This document shows positions 45,210-56,936 of a stretch of 64,000 bases of DNA, in pieces. The stretch is from Helicoverpa zea (taxonomy: Eukaryota > Arthropoda > Insecta > Lepidoptera > Noctuidae). The notes below the pieces were generated by a model. The model was not told the origin of the DNA, searched no databases, and saw only the letters and a program-made list of their open reading frames with translations. Numbering within the stretch: position 1 is the first letter of the stretch; each line of letters begins with the position of its first letter. Both the position numbers and the translations under genes were made by a program. The DNA lies in the NCBI RefSeq assembly GCF_022581195.2, contig NC_061482.1, positions 12,648,001 to 12,712,000 of the forward strand, written 5' to 3'.

Positions 45210-46330
45210 GCCACAGTTTAAGCAAATGTCAAGTGATTAGTGAATGAAATAAAATGGGAACAAATACAATGACCACCATAAAATGCTTTGATACGCTTAG
45301 TTTTGTAACCAAAAATATCTACTGAACACCAGAAAAATAAAGTCTAAAAATGTATTGGTACCAGCTATTTTAGTCACGACTCCACTTTAAATTGTATTCT
45401 ACCACCAAATTTAGTAAATGATCACCAACTCTTGACGACCAAATTAATGTATTATTTTTGCCTGAATAAGTCACTGTGATTGCCATAAAATGTAGGCTTA
45501 TTACCAAATAAAGTATTATGATGCCATATTAAGTTATATGTCCGGCTTGCAATGCGTGCGCTATCAAAATATGCGCCCTTCCCACCGCACCGCAAACGCC
45601 GCGCTGTGCCCGCCCGGACACGATCCCCAGTCAGTCAGTCTAAGAAAAGATGGATGGATTGCCTGAAAGATGATGTGAATAGGAAGGGAGTGAGTGTCAG
45701 TATGACGAGTGACAGGGGAAAATGGAAGAAAATGACACTACTCCGACCCCAAGTAAAATTGGGAACAGGGCAGGAGAAAGAAGAAGAATGTGTTTCTCAA
45801 TACACTCCCTCGAAAACACACTCTTATCGCACTGTTTAGAGGCATGCAAAAGACAATTTTCCACCTTAGTGCAGGAAAAGGGTCCCCATAATGTTATTAC
45901 ATTTTTTTGTATCAGGCCAAACCTATTTTTTTGGAGTCAGTTTACTTAAACAGGATAGCAAGATGTAAAAACTTTGATTATCATTTTATATTAAAACGCT
46001 GGTATAATTTTGATAATCGTTTACTACTTTTGGTGATCATTTACTACTTTTGGGATAACAATGATTTATTTGGACTCATTTTGCTTAAATAGGACAGCAG
46101 AATTTAAAAACTTTGGTTATAATCTTACTTTAAAATGGTGGTTTAATTTTGGTGATCATTTACTATTTTTGGCTTACGCATGATTTATTTTGGAGTAATT
46201 TCACTTAAATAGGATAGCAAAGTGTTAAAACTTTGGTTATAATTTTACATTTAAATACGAGTTTCATTTTGGTGATCATTTACTATTTTTGTCTGCTATT
46301 TGTTACTATATCTGGTGATCAGTTAAACAT
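45210..46330. mobile_element. Repeat-rich element with inverted and tandem GTGATCATTTACT motifs
   Basis: The left part carries AGTAAATGATCACCAA, the inverse of TTGGTGATCATTTACT repeated on the right. The right part is a tandem array whose AGGATAGCA-type start recurs at 45952, 46091 and 46211 (spacing 139 and 120). The middle is occupied by a LINE stub (45552-45785). It is probably a non-autonomous transposon with subterminal repeats. Confidence 0.65.
45552..45785 (+). mobile_element. LINE ORF2 C-terminal stub
   Basis: The frame with RWMDCLKDDVNRKGVSVSMT then SDRGKWKKMTLLRPQ is the ORF2 tail I associate with RTE-like lepidopteran LINEs. The upstream proline-rich residues (PHRKRRAVPARTRSP) also fit. 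It is 5'-truncated. Confidence 0.7.
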
Positions 46331-46395
46331 AAGCCAAATAAAATTAAAGTAAATTGAGTGGATAATGAAAATAAAATAAATGATCACATTTCCAT

Positions 46396-46765
46396 CCATA
46401 TTTTATCATATTAAAAGACACCCCCGTCGCGTCTGTCTTGTCTGTCTGTTCGCAGTAAATTCAAAAACTACTGTATCGATTTACAAAAGGTTTTCTCCAC
46501 TCGATACTCGAGACTTGCGATTCGTTTCAGTTATTTTTCAAAGGGTTTAGGTAGCGTTTGCGTTGAAACCTCCTAAATAGCTTATTTTTTCCCGACATCG
46601 TCAACAAGCAACGTTAATGTACACAGAATCTAATTACAAATTATGTATCTTCCTCGAGAATCACGCTATTGAGTGGTGAAACCACATGAAAATCAGTGCA
46701 GTTGTTTTGAGTTTATCACATACAGACAGACAGACGTGGCGGGGACTTTGTTTTATATAACATGT
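46396..46765. repeat. Dispersed repeat fragment upstream of QSOX
   Basis: It has CCGTCGCGTCTGTCTTGTCTG at the start and a CACATACAGACAGACAGACG block near the end, typical of the dispersed lepidopteran repeats above but diverged. Confidence 0.5.
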
Positions 46766-47237
46766 ATAGATATGTAGATTCCTAATCTTCGATTAATATA
46801 TTACTGAACTATGTAACAAGCCACTAAAATCTTGAATAATCAATCAATATAAATGTTAGAAAAAATATGTGAATTCGACTAATAATACTATTAAATTCTA
46901 CTACAAAAAATATAAGTTCACAGAACATCACTATTTTTGTTTGACAGAAATGACATCTGTTTTGTGTATGACAGTGTCAAATTCTGTCTGTCTGTCTCTG
47001 TCTTATAATTCTAAGCTCGATGCTCTGTCTTGATTTGATTTGAATGAATTGTAAGGTGAGCAATTTAGAAGAAATGACGTGCTCACTTTTTATCGTTTGA
47101 AATAAAATGAAAAGTTGTTATAAGTCAGCGCAACTTTAGTAAAGCGTCCGTAGTCACCGGCTAAAGTCGTGTTTACTTACGATTTATTTGATAATATTAA
47201 TTGTGACGTGCTTCCCCGCTATCGGGAGTCATTCAAT
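46766..47237 (+). promoter_or_regulatory. QSOX upstream region and 5' UTR
   Basis: No gene is seen. A (TCTG)n run lies at 46985-47004. The transcription start is not evident. Confidence 0.3.
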
Positions 47238-49031
47238 ATGAACCTGGGGCAAGCAGCACTCTTATTTATTACTGTATTTTTCGCATTAGTGAATAGTGCA
47301 GTTATTGTGGAAGATGGTGATATAGATCAACAAGGACTCTACAGTAAGTCGGACCATCTTGAAATATTAACAAATCGTAACTTTGAAAAGAAAATTTATG
47401 GACAGAGCCATGCAGTTGTGGCCCAATTTTACAATAGCTACTGCGGTCACTGTAGAGCATTTGCACCTAAATTTAAAGCCCTGGCCGGCGAAATTATTAA
47501 TTGGAAAAATATCCTAAGGTTAGCCGTTATTGACTGTTCTGTTGAAGAAAACAATGAAATTTGTAGAGAGTTTGAAGTAATGGCATACCCATCTCTACGC
47601 TATTTACATGAATATTACGTTAAAGGAAATGGTAATGTTGGAGAAAAGATACAGATAACTGACACACATGAAAAGCTTAAAGCTCAAATAATAACAAAAA
47701 TGCAAAGTGATCAAACAGCAGGCCACTTGAAATCTGCACCATCCCTTAGTATTGAATCTTACATGGATTACAGAGCTGCTGTCCGAGATGTGCCCAGTGA
47801 TATTAACTACACATTTTTAGTATTAGAAAATGCAAACTCAACAGTGGGTTCAGAGCTTGCCTTAGATTTAAATGGTTATCCACATGTTAAAGTGAAAAGG
47901 GTATATGACACTAGTGAAATTGCTAGTCTGGCGAATATGAACCAGTTTCCAGGACTTGTTGCTTTGAGTTCTTCGCTTGAGCCTACAACACTCATCCCTA
48001 GAGACAATAAGAAGCTGGGCCTACTCAAAGCAGTTAATTCATACCTAAAATCTAAAAACTATGTATTCCCAGTGCGGAATGAAGGAAGCCAGGAAATACT
48101 CACTAATGAGCATTCTGATGAAAAACAAGCGACTCTTGATACTGATCTCGTTTTCTACAGTGACTTGGAAAAAACCATTAAAACTAGTTTGCACACTGAA
48201 ATTACACGAATGAAAACCTTGACTGGTGAACCCCTACAAGCACTATTAAACTATCTGGAAGTTATAATCACCTCGTTCCCTTTTAGAGGTAATCTAAAAG
48301 AATACATGACTGAGTTACATGCTACTCTAAGCACAAAGGATTCTTGGGCTGGTAGTGAAGTTTTTGACCTAGTTAAACGTTTAGAAACAGTTCATGCCCC
48401 AGTGTACACTACGAATTTGGAATATGTGAGATGCAAAGGCAGCCAACCTAAGTTCCGAGGATACACATGTGGACTTTGGACACTGTTCCATACTCTTACA
48501 GTAAATGCAGCACAGAAACCTGGCACAGAAAGTCCTAAAGTTCTGAAAGCTATGCATGGATATGTTAAGAATTTCTTTGGCTGCACAGAATGTGCTGGAC
48601 ATTTCCAAGCAATGGCATCAAGGAACAGAATATTTGACGTTAAAGAAAATGATAAAGCTGTGCTTTGGCTATGGATAGCACATAATGAAGTTAATCTAAG
48701 ACTGGCTGGTGATGTCACTGAAGATCCCGAGCATCCAAAGATCCAGTTCCCGAGTGCCAGCAGGTGCCCCGAGTGCAGGCTCACCCGAGGTGCTTGGAAC
48801 TTACCAGCTGTGTACCAGTACCTCCAAAATGTTTACGGAGGTTCAAGCATCCAATCCACGCGTCGGGCAAGGTCGTCTGTGGCACCAACAAGTCCATTCT
48901 CCAATTTGGACATCGGAATGCTAAGTCTCCTGTACATATTATCTTTCATTATTCTTATTCTAGTCATAAAATATTTTCTATCTAAACGTTACAAAAAGAG
49001 GTTTTACAAACATGGACGGGGTAAAGTATAA
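47238..49031 (+). CDS. Qsox: Quiescin sulfhydryl oxidase (QSOX)
   Basis: QSOX is a flavoenzyme that makes disulfide bonds in secreted proteins and passes electrons to O2, giving H2O2; it acts in the ER/Golgi or outside the cell. ATG 47238 gives 597 residues; the codon at 47169 that opens the frame is GTG, and only the ATG start gives an N-terminal signal peptide (residues 1-20, LLFITVFFALVNS). A thioredoxin domain has CGHC at 69-72. A redox-inactive middle follows, with sequons such as NYT at 190. The Erv/ALR domain has C411, LWTLFH (FAD contacts, H418), CTEC at 449-452, HNEVN at 482-486 and CPEC at 510-513. A single transmembrane helix (about 561-583) and a basic cytosolic tail end the protein. 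All redox cysteines are present and the frame is intact. The gene has no intron. Confidence 0.96.
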   Translation: MNLGQAALLFITVFFALVNSAVIVEDGDIDQQGLYSKSDHLEILTNRNFEKKIYGQSHAVVAQFYNSYCGHCRAFAPKFKALAGEIINWKNILRLAVIDCSVEENNEICREFEVMAYPSLRYLHEYYVKGNGNVGEKIQITDTHEKLKAQIITKMQSDQTAGHLKSAPSLSIESYMDYRAAVRDVPSDINYTFLVLENANSTVGSELALDLNGYPHVKVKRVYDTSEIASLANMNQFPGLVALSSSLEPTTLIPRDNKKLGLLKAVNSYLKSKNYVFPVRNEGSQEILTNEHSDEKQATLDTDLVFYSDLEKTIKTSLHTEITRMKTLTGEPLQALLNYLEVIITSFPFRGNLKEYMTELHATLSTKDSWAGSEVFDLVKRLETVHAPVYTTNLEYVRCKGSQPKFRGYTCGLWTLFHTLTVNAAQKPGTESPKVLKAMHGYVKNFFGCTECAGHFQAMASRNRIFDVKENDKAVLWLWIAHNEVNLRLAGDVTEDPEHPKIQFPSASRCPECRLTRGAWNLPAVYQYLQNVYGGSSIQSTRRARSSVAPTSPFSNLDIGMLSLLYILSFIILILVIKYFLSKRYKKRFYKHGRGKV

Positions 49032-50266
49032 CACACAATTTTTCAGTAAAATAGGTTTTAATTAGTAACAACAAATTGTCTGCTGGTTGGTTATTTTTGT
49101 TTGTTGGGTTTTCTTCTTCATTGTTATGTTGGATTATTTATTTCATATTGCAAAAGACTGTCTTTATATGTGGAATCAATTATTGCAATTTTTGGGCGAA
49201 CTGATGTATTTGGGGGATTCAGTTCATAATGATTAGAATGTGGCATGAGAGACCTGTGCATGATATTATTGATCTGTCTTCTATAGTAGACACAAGTTTG
49301 TATTATATTATAAATACGGTAATAGGGTGTTTTTAACATGTTCTTAAGTATTGAAAAAATATGATTAATTGCTGATTAAAATCACTGTCCACTGAGCGAT
49401 GATGAAAAACATGAAAAAAATCATAGTGATTTGAAGGGACCAAGCAATGATATATAATATTGATATATGATTTGATAACTATGTATGTATATTACACAAG
49501 GGAACAAAATTAGTCTTGTTTGTTGCATGTTTTTTTTTTACTATTTACTATCTCAAGGTCACTGATTTCAAATGTATTGTTAGTTTTTTCTAACAGTTCT
49601 AGTCTTTGAGATGCACCCACAGGTATTTTTTTTTATCTTAGCTACAGTGAACTGCCACTTTGCATTTTACCAGAAAAAATCTGCATGTGTCCAAAATAAA
49701 GTTGGTTATCAAAAAAAAACGACTTTGAGATCTGAAATCAGCACATTTAAAAACATAATTGGACATAACAGTTCTTGCAAAAAAATGCAGTTCCCTTGTG
49801 TAACATTACACAATATTTTTTTATTAATTTTATCATCTTTCGCATGAAACTATATTCTCTTTCGGGGGCTGGCGCGCTGCTATCTAAATTCCAATATAAG
49901 ATACATATATGCTCGCAATTCGACTAGAATTCGCTTTTTGCCAAGTCTATGCTAATTTATAAACAGCATTGCGATTGTAAAGACAACAATTGAAAGCGTA
50001 ACTCATTACGAAAATGCTATAATATGTTAAGACAACATGACCTTCACCGTAGCATCAAAAACTGGTAATATGACTTTAACGACAAATATTTCTCGAGTTT
50101 TTTCTGTTGATATACAATAATGGCATTAAAAACAACTTGTTCGGTTTTGTACACACATTACATGCATACACAATTCGCATCGCTTTTCACTTCTATAGCT
50201 TAATTTTCATATAAAAGTCGGGAAATGCGGTTGTATTATTAATTCAATTACAATTGACACTATGCC
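49032..50266. other. QSOX 3' flank
   Basis: No gene is seen. AATAAA at 49695-49700 is a possible polyadenylation signal, which would give a 3' UTR of about 0.7 kb. Confidence 0.4.
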
Positions 50267-51428
50267 TTGGACAGAACAGTGAGTGCAATATATTTACCGT
50301 TACTTAGCGTAATATTATATAGGTATGTGATAGAATACTTTCAAATTAATATGATAGCATCTTGGTTGTGCGTGATGGCCCTTACGTATTTGCATAATAT
50401 TGTTTTATTTGATATCTTATTTAGATATTTATTCGTTTCTAGTAGTAATTGGTTCCACATTACATAATTGTTATTGGGTTCTTACAATACTCAATTACTG
50501 AGTAAATAACTCTATCTATATTTTGATTGCTATGCACTGACGGAAATAGACAGCAATTTCCATTAATATCATTGAACTTAGTTTTAATTTGCAGTTTTTT
50601 TTTCTTGTTTTGTTTCATTAATGCATTGAAATTATGGATCTTGACATGATTAACTATTTCTTGTTATTCTATTTAACTGTGTGTTTGATTAACCGGGGGG
50701 TTATACCTTCTATTCTTATTTCTGTAGTTAAGTCGTGCATGTAGACGCAGATAGATCGTACAAAAGTTATTGTACTTCAAAGGGTGGCGGTATTTATCAA
50801 AATATGAACACAGAGCTATCCTAGCTGTTTTTGCGATTCGAATCAATATTAAATCATAAAATAAAACGCAATAGGTAGACGGTGCGCAGCGTTCGGTCTA
50901 ATTCGGAACTGAGAGGGCAGATCTGAATGAGATAAATATGAATACAAACGAGACAAACAGGATGTAGCATCTGTAGTGCGACATGCTATTGTTAAACGGC
51001 AGATTGAACTATGCAAGTACGTGGCCTTCTGTGAAATACAAAGACGTCAAATGTTTCTTTTACATTCACCAGAAACGTCATGAAAAAGAAACTCGTCAGA
51101 AACGATTGGTATCTAGAACAGACAAACATATTTCAGCCCAGCACGACTTCTTTGCGGGTGATGATTACCATTAGACTCATAAATAATTAGCTAATTTACC
51201 CCTTTAGGACGGTGATAAACATTGAGAAAATACTTCAAATAAATGCTCATACATTTTATTTTCTCGTGGTGCCAAGATATACTGACTTCCAGTTAGACTG
51301 AAACTATTTCTAGACCAATAACGAGTGATTATTTTATAAAATGAATGCCTGCAATTTGTGCCCTTGGGGCAAACTATTAACCACGGTGCAATAAGTGTCG
51401 CTATGTACTTTCAAAAGATTATTTTAAA
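50267..51428. other. Intergenic, nothing recognised
   Basis: AT-rich DNA with a more CG-rich patch at 50880-50920. Short ORFs in two frames at 50950-51175 show no family resemblance. Confidence 0.35.
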
Positions 51429-51632
51429 TCTATACTAATATTATAAAGCTGAAGAGTTTGTTTGTTTGTTTGAACGCGCTAATCTCAGGAACTACTGGTC
51501 CGATTTGAAAATTTCTTTCAGTGTTAGATAGCCCATTTATCGAGGAAGGCTATAGGCTACTTTTTATCCCGGTAAGGGAAGTAGTTCTCACGGGATGCGG
51601 ATGAAACCGCTGCGGCAGAAGCTAATACTAAA
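51429..51632 (+). repeat. Dispersed lepidopteran repeat, copy C
   Basis: It begins CTATACTAATATTATAAAGC and has a TTTATCCCGGTAAGGG block and a GCGGCAGAAGCTAATAC end. It is the best-preserved copy of the family in this window. Confidence 0.75.
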
Positions 51633-54590
51633 TACATTTGTAGTTACCGTTATCGAATTACAATTTATTTCGGTTTTGATCAAGTATATTTGAATAAACC
51701 TTATAAGTTACTGATAGCTGTCTAGGCTATGGCTATAATTTATTTTATTACTGACATAAATAAATAGAAAATTATTTTATAGCCCTTTGGTGGTGGTAAA
51801 TGCACGTTTTTGTGTAGGTATAGTCAAAAATTACATTGGTAGGTAAGTACTCCGACGTAAAAACTCGAACTTTTTATTTGTTTTCATTTGTTTCAAACTT
51901 TTTAGAGTGTGAATATGCTATAGTTAGTGCCAAATAAGAAACAACAGTTTTTATTTATGGAATAGTGTAACCGATTCGTCATCATTTTCGTAGTCGTTGT
52001 TTTGGGCTCTATGTACACATGTACGAAATAATAGAACCTACAACTAGAATATCCTCGTGTCCAATTTGATTCAGTGGCTATTTTATGATAAGAGCGCTAT
52101 GCTGCATTGATAGACGACTCGTGGGGAGCTATTTTCGCAGCAAATACACCATTATTCAATTACCGTACGTATGTATTGTAGTGGTCTTAAAATAGCTTCT
52201 TCTAGACGTAATCTGCCTAAACTGGGATTAGAATTTTTCACGTATTCGTAATAGCGACATAAGATTTTTCTATCTTGGTTATAACTTCATGTAGTTAGAG
52301 CTTTTTATTTTATTTTAAAAATATAGCACGTAGATATTTTATTTTGAAAACAAAAATATTTGTATATATCTGTGTCGTATATATCTACAAATAATAATGT
52401 ATTTATCCAAAATGGTGCTAAGGATTTCTTATAAAAGAAAATAAATATAATATTGAATGATTGCGTTAAACAATATCGTTTAGCAAAATATTATAAGTAC
52501 CTGCGCTACGTACCTATAGCTAACAAATATCACAGTTTAAATACCTATTTGCGAAATAAGCCTTCGGTTTTTTGATAAACTAGGTAAATCAATTTAGACA
52601 TAAATGTATATCTTTGTTTATTGTAATATTTGGTGCGTAAAACTGTGTGCCAAGCCACCGTACAGCAGGGCCCTAATTCTGCTAATTTAATGCGATGACA
52701 TACAACTGCCACTTCGAGGACCTTCTAATTAACTGGAATATCAATTATGCTATCTCGTCATGGTGATGGTTTGGGTATTAAGCGAGTTTCTATGTAATTT
52801 CCATCGCGTGATGATCGTGGGACTCAGGGCAAATGTAATTTTATTGAGATGTGCATCTGGGCAGACAACGTGCAACTACAAATTAGTCGAATAAGGCGAT
52901 CTATTGTATTCCAGTTAAAGTACAAAGGCGAATCAAACGAAAAAAACAACCCACTAACTTTTTCCGATCCTCAATGAAAATAATTTCACTAATAAAATAC
53001 GATTGACAATAAATGACGTATAAACTAGCAGAATTGGGGACCAACCAGGTGTTTATAACGTAAAGTATTTTTTAGGATGTTTCTGTCGATAATAATGCTC
53101 ACTTTATTGTAGGTATTGTTCTAAAGATGTGCGCACGGTCGCGATAAATAAGCAAACAAATTAACGGACTATTGTTTTACTATTGCATTGCTGAACCTGT
53201 CGTCAGTATCGTTGAATACAATCGTACGCCTTAACGAATGCCTTATATTTAACGTTTATATTTTATAGGCCACGGCTAATTCACTCAACGGATTTATCAA
53301 ACGAGTCACACTGCATTTTCTTGAAAACCTTTACCATCAATTAAGAAAATCGTTCATTACGTTTCAGACCCGGCAGACTGATTGCTTTGTTTTCTTTCAT
53401 TCGACATAAGATCATAAGGTTCATGAGACAATTTTTTAAAACAAAATTTTTTTTTTTGTTGATTTACCTACTACTATTTGTTTTTAAAACATTAGAATAT
53501 TTATTACTGATTTAATGTATGCACGGCTAATATGTCATAATTTTTTTCTAATCCCGAAAAATACGTAGATGAATTAGCAATAACAGAAATAACATTGTAG
53601 TTTGGCTCGTTTCGCAGAATTTAAAATAACTTGTATGTTAACTTGATACGAAGTTAATCGTTAAATATATAATAGTTGAAAACACTTTAACAATAATATT
53701 TATGTCACAAAGCAGTGTAGATTATGTATGATACCTCAATGCAGTAAGGTGATAATAGGTACGGGACAGGTTTAAAGGTATTTGACCGCAATGACAATTT
53801 TAGTTGATAGTTTCACCTAGTTAGATAATTTTCTATAGTCAATGATAAAATACGTTACACTACCTACATATATGTATTATGTATGCTTATATAATAGGTT
53901 AAAATCTTCTTAGTAGTACTCCTGTAATGAAAAATGATGAGGTAATATTTAAAATTATTATGAAGCATGTACCTACCATATTATTAATAATTATGGCTTC
54001 TAGATAAAAATATTTTAAAAAATATACGTAGAAAACTTAAAAAAAAACCTACTATACCTAATGCAATTATTTTAATAGCAACAAGTGCCTATTTGATAGA
54101 ATGTATATGTATGATAAGTACCTATATTAAAAATATTTGTTATTAATTAATAAGATGTTAACTAAATATCGGACGATACAAAATTGTTACATATCAAAAC
54201 AATATTAAAACTGCCTGTTTAATGACGTCACAGAGAGCCGGGATTTTGTAATTGTAACTTCGTAATACAAAAGCTGTTATTTAATATCTAATTATATTGT
54301 TCAATTGATTTGATATACAACTTTGATCTACCTATATCGATTTATGAGTAACTATTTTATGGATATTTTCGCGCACTCCTTACTAATATTAATTATATTC
54401 TCTGGGTAGACTCTGGTAGATTATGTATGTACCTACATAAACAATAGATTTTATACTTATAACGGAACTTTCCCACCCATTTTCAATCATTAAAAAATAA
54501 AGACAATTTTGTTCATAATGAAAACAAAAGAATGTGGGTTCTACTGAAAAAAATAAATAATTCAATTGTCACTATATAATACCTCGACAA
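51633..54590. other. Intergenic or intronic, nothing recognised
   Basis: About 3 kb of AT-rich DNA with many short A/T runs and TAGGTA motifs. No ORF, exon or clear repeat was found. Confidence 0.4.
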
Positions 54591-54790
54591 TAAAATTTAA
54601 AATTTCGTTTAAAAAAATTGTATAATATCGAGTACCAGCCACTCCGACTTCGCAGTTGAAGTGCATTCAACGATAGGTACGTACTATTAGTCGACTAACA
54701 GTGCAATTTTTAATAATTAAAAAAGGTTAATTAGTAAAAGAATTATTAACTTTGGCGCAGTCGTTCGGAAGTTACGCGCGTTCATGAACA
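54591..54790 (+). repeat. Possible LTR end with primer-binding-site-like motif
   Basis: A TATAATA box-like motif is followed by TTTGGCGCAGTCG at 54752-54764, which resembles the tRNA primer-binding site that follows the 5' LTR of gypsy/errantivirus-type elements. No gag or pol follows. It is tentative and could be chance. Confidence 0.3.
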
Positions 54791-56707
54791 TTAAGATTTT
54801 ACAAAACATCTGTTTTTAAATTAGGAACCATCATGATATCATCATACTGTGCCAAAAAGTAGTTTGGTTATAAAAAAAATAGAACCTTTGACTAAAAAAA
54901 AAAGATTCTTTGGCTTTGATTGAGAAATACCGTGTTAACCCATGAGTATGAGCACCGCTTGCCATTAAATATTTTACTCACAAAAACAAATGTCGCGAAA
55001 ATATTCATGAAGGTTATACATAGTGCATTATTTACGCGTGAAGATTTTCAGTAAAGTGGAAGAACAACTTAGGAACCATTTATTCAGAAATACAAGACAA
55101 AGTGCAAAGTATGGATGAAATAGTTGTTTTAATTTCTTACCATTATACTCACTGTTTATTGTACTGATAAATAATATTTTTATATCCATACAGTACGTTT
55201 CATCGCAACTGAGTGGAAATCTTGGACTCTTGGTTAAGGTCAGTAGGTCTTGTACCTAAGTTTAGTATTTTTGTGGTGGTGGATGGGTTGCCTTGAAGCA
55301 TTTAAGTTGGTGATTGTATTTTTTAAGGTTTCGTTCGATATATGTTTCATTAGCGGGTTTTTAGACGGACATTAGATAGAGACAACCATATTTCAGTACT
55401 AAAGTAGCGTATTTTGGTATTTACATTTTTAGAACTTTACCTATACTTTATTTTCAGTAGGATACTAAGGTACCAATTCAACGACAGCAGGTACTTTGCC
55501 AAAGGATTTTTTGACTTAAAGATGTATTTATTATGCCCTTCAGTTGATACTATTAGTTTTCTGTGGGTTTAGTTTTAAACTTGCAATGATATCTGTTTCG
55601 CACCTGTTGGCAGTCTTTTTTCACCTTAAGTCTTTTAAGTCCTAGACTAGAATGCTCAAATCATGTGATCTTTATTTATACAATTTATATGCCTAAAGAT
55701 GTGTGGAAATCAATCATAATAATATCATCAAGAATAACAGATTTTACTTTACCTAGCGAGAATCAGAATCCTGTGGGAAAAACATCCATGAACAGATGTA
55801 TGTTTTTTCAAAAACAAAGATTTGTCTTGAATAAGCGGTCAAATATAGTACAGGTGCGTTAAGATTGATAATACAAATCAATCGAATTCAAAAATACATG
55901 ACGTCAGACTCGGTATTGATAAACAGAGTGTCAATTGCGCTTGAGTTGGTTGCTGTCAACTTTGCCTAATTTGTAGGACTGCATCATATTTTCGTTATGT
56001 CATAAGAATGACTCATCGATATTAGACAAGGCCACTATTGTTTAAAATACCTAGGTTCGAAGCGAGGCTAGTCATTCTAATACTGCCAATTAATATAAGA
56101 GGACACTCGTCTAGTATATTATGGTATATAATATTAATTTCACGAAGAATTTCACTCTTTAATGTTAGTTACGTGAAGATGGTCCCATAACAATGCGTAG
56201 GTAATCGTTTCGTTTGGAAAGTTAGAAAAAATCGTTGGTTCTGACTTTTATAGCTACGATAGTTATGACATACTAGTTGTCCCCTGCGGTTCCACCAACA
56301 TTATATACTTTCTCAGGATCTCAGGATCAGGATCTCTGGATCTACTATATTTCATTAAAATCGGTTTTACTTGATTCATTAATTTACTGTAAATAAGTAG
56401 TCTCGGTGGCGATTTGGTTCCCGCGTGTTAATATCATAATTAAGATATAAGAATGTGGACGATTTATACCAACCTGATAGATGAAGAATATAATAGTCAT
56501 AATAGGAAGTCTGTTTTTAATATGATGTCAGGGCATTGCGGCTCACCATAGGTAATGACTTCATCTACTCTTCATATTTATAATAGTGGATGATATATTT
56601 TATCTAGACTAATAGGTATTATAAAATCATTAAATCAGTTTACACATTAGTAACATATACGAAGTAATTCCCTCGGAACGCGGGTGTAACCGCGTGAAAC
56701 AACTACC
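54791..56707. other. Intergenic or intronic, nothing recognised
   Basis: AT-rich DNA. A CTCAGGATCTCAGGATC mini-repeat lies near 56314. No gene is seen. Confidence 0.4.
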
Positions 56708-56936
56708 TAGGGACTTATATGAGATGCGCTCGGAAACGAGAGAATTTCGTACATTGACCTCTGTTACACTTACGTAATTATGTTACCGTCACGCTCGCAC
56801 AGAGGTCAACTACTGCCATAGTGCGAAAGTAATGGCAATATTATTAGCAGAGTGTAATAGAGACAGGTGTGCATGGGTCAACGTACGAAGTTCTTTCGTT
56901 TTCGCACTCGTTTTATAAATTACAAAAAGTCCCTTA
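56708..56936. mobile_element. MITE with TAGGGACT ends
   Basis: The left end (TAGGGACTTATATGAG...) and right end (inverse AAGGGACTTTTTG...) are imperfect inverse repeats. They share CGAGAGAATTTCGTAC/GTACGAAGTTCTTTCG and TTGACC blocks. It has no ORF. Confidence 0.7.

Noticed and set aside
7169..47237. QSOX start upstream of 47238
   Set aside because: The open frame reaches 47169, but only through a GTG codon; the first ATG (47238) begins a proper signal peptide.
48381..48784. Minus-strand ORFs inside QSOX
   Set aside because: They are antisense shadows of the Erv/ALR domain.
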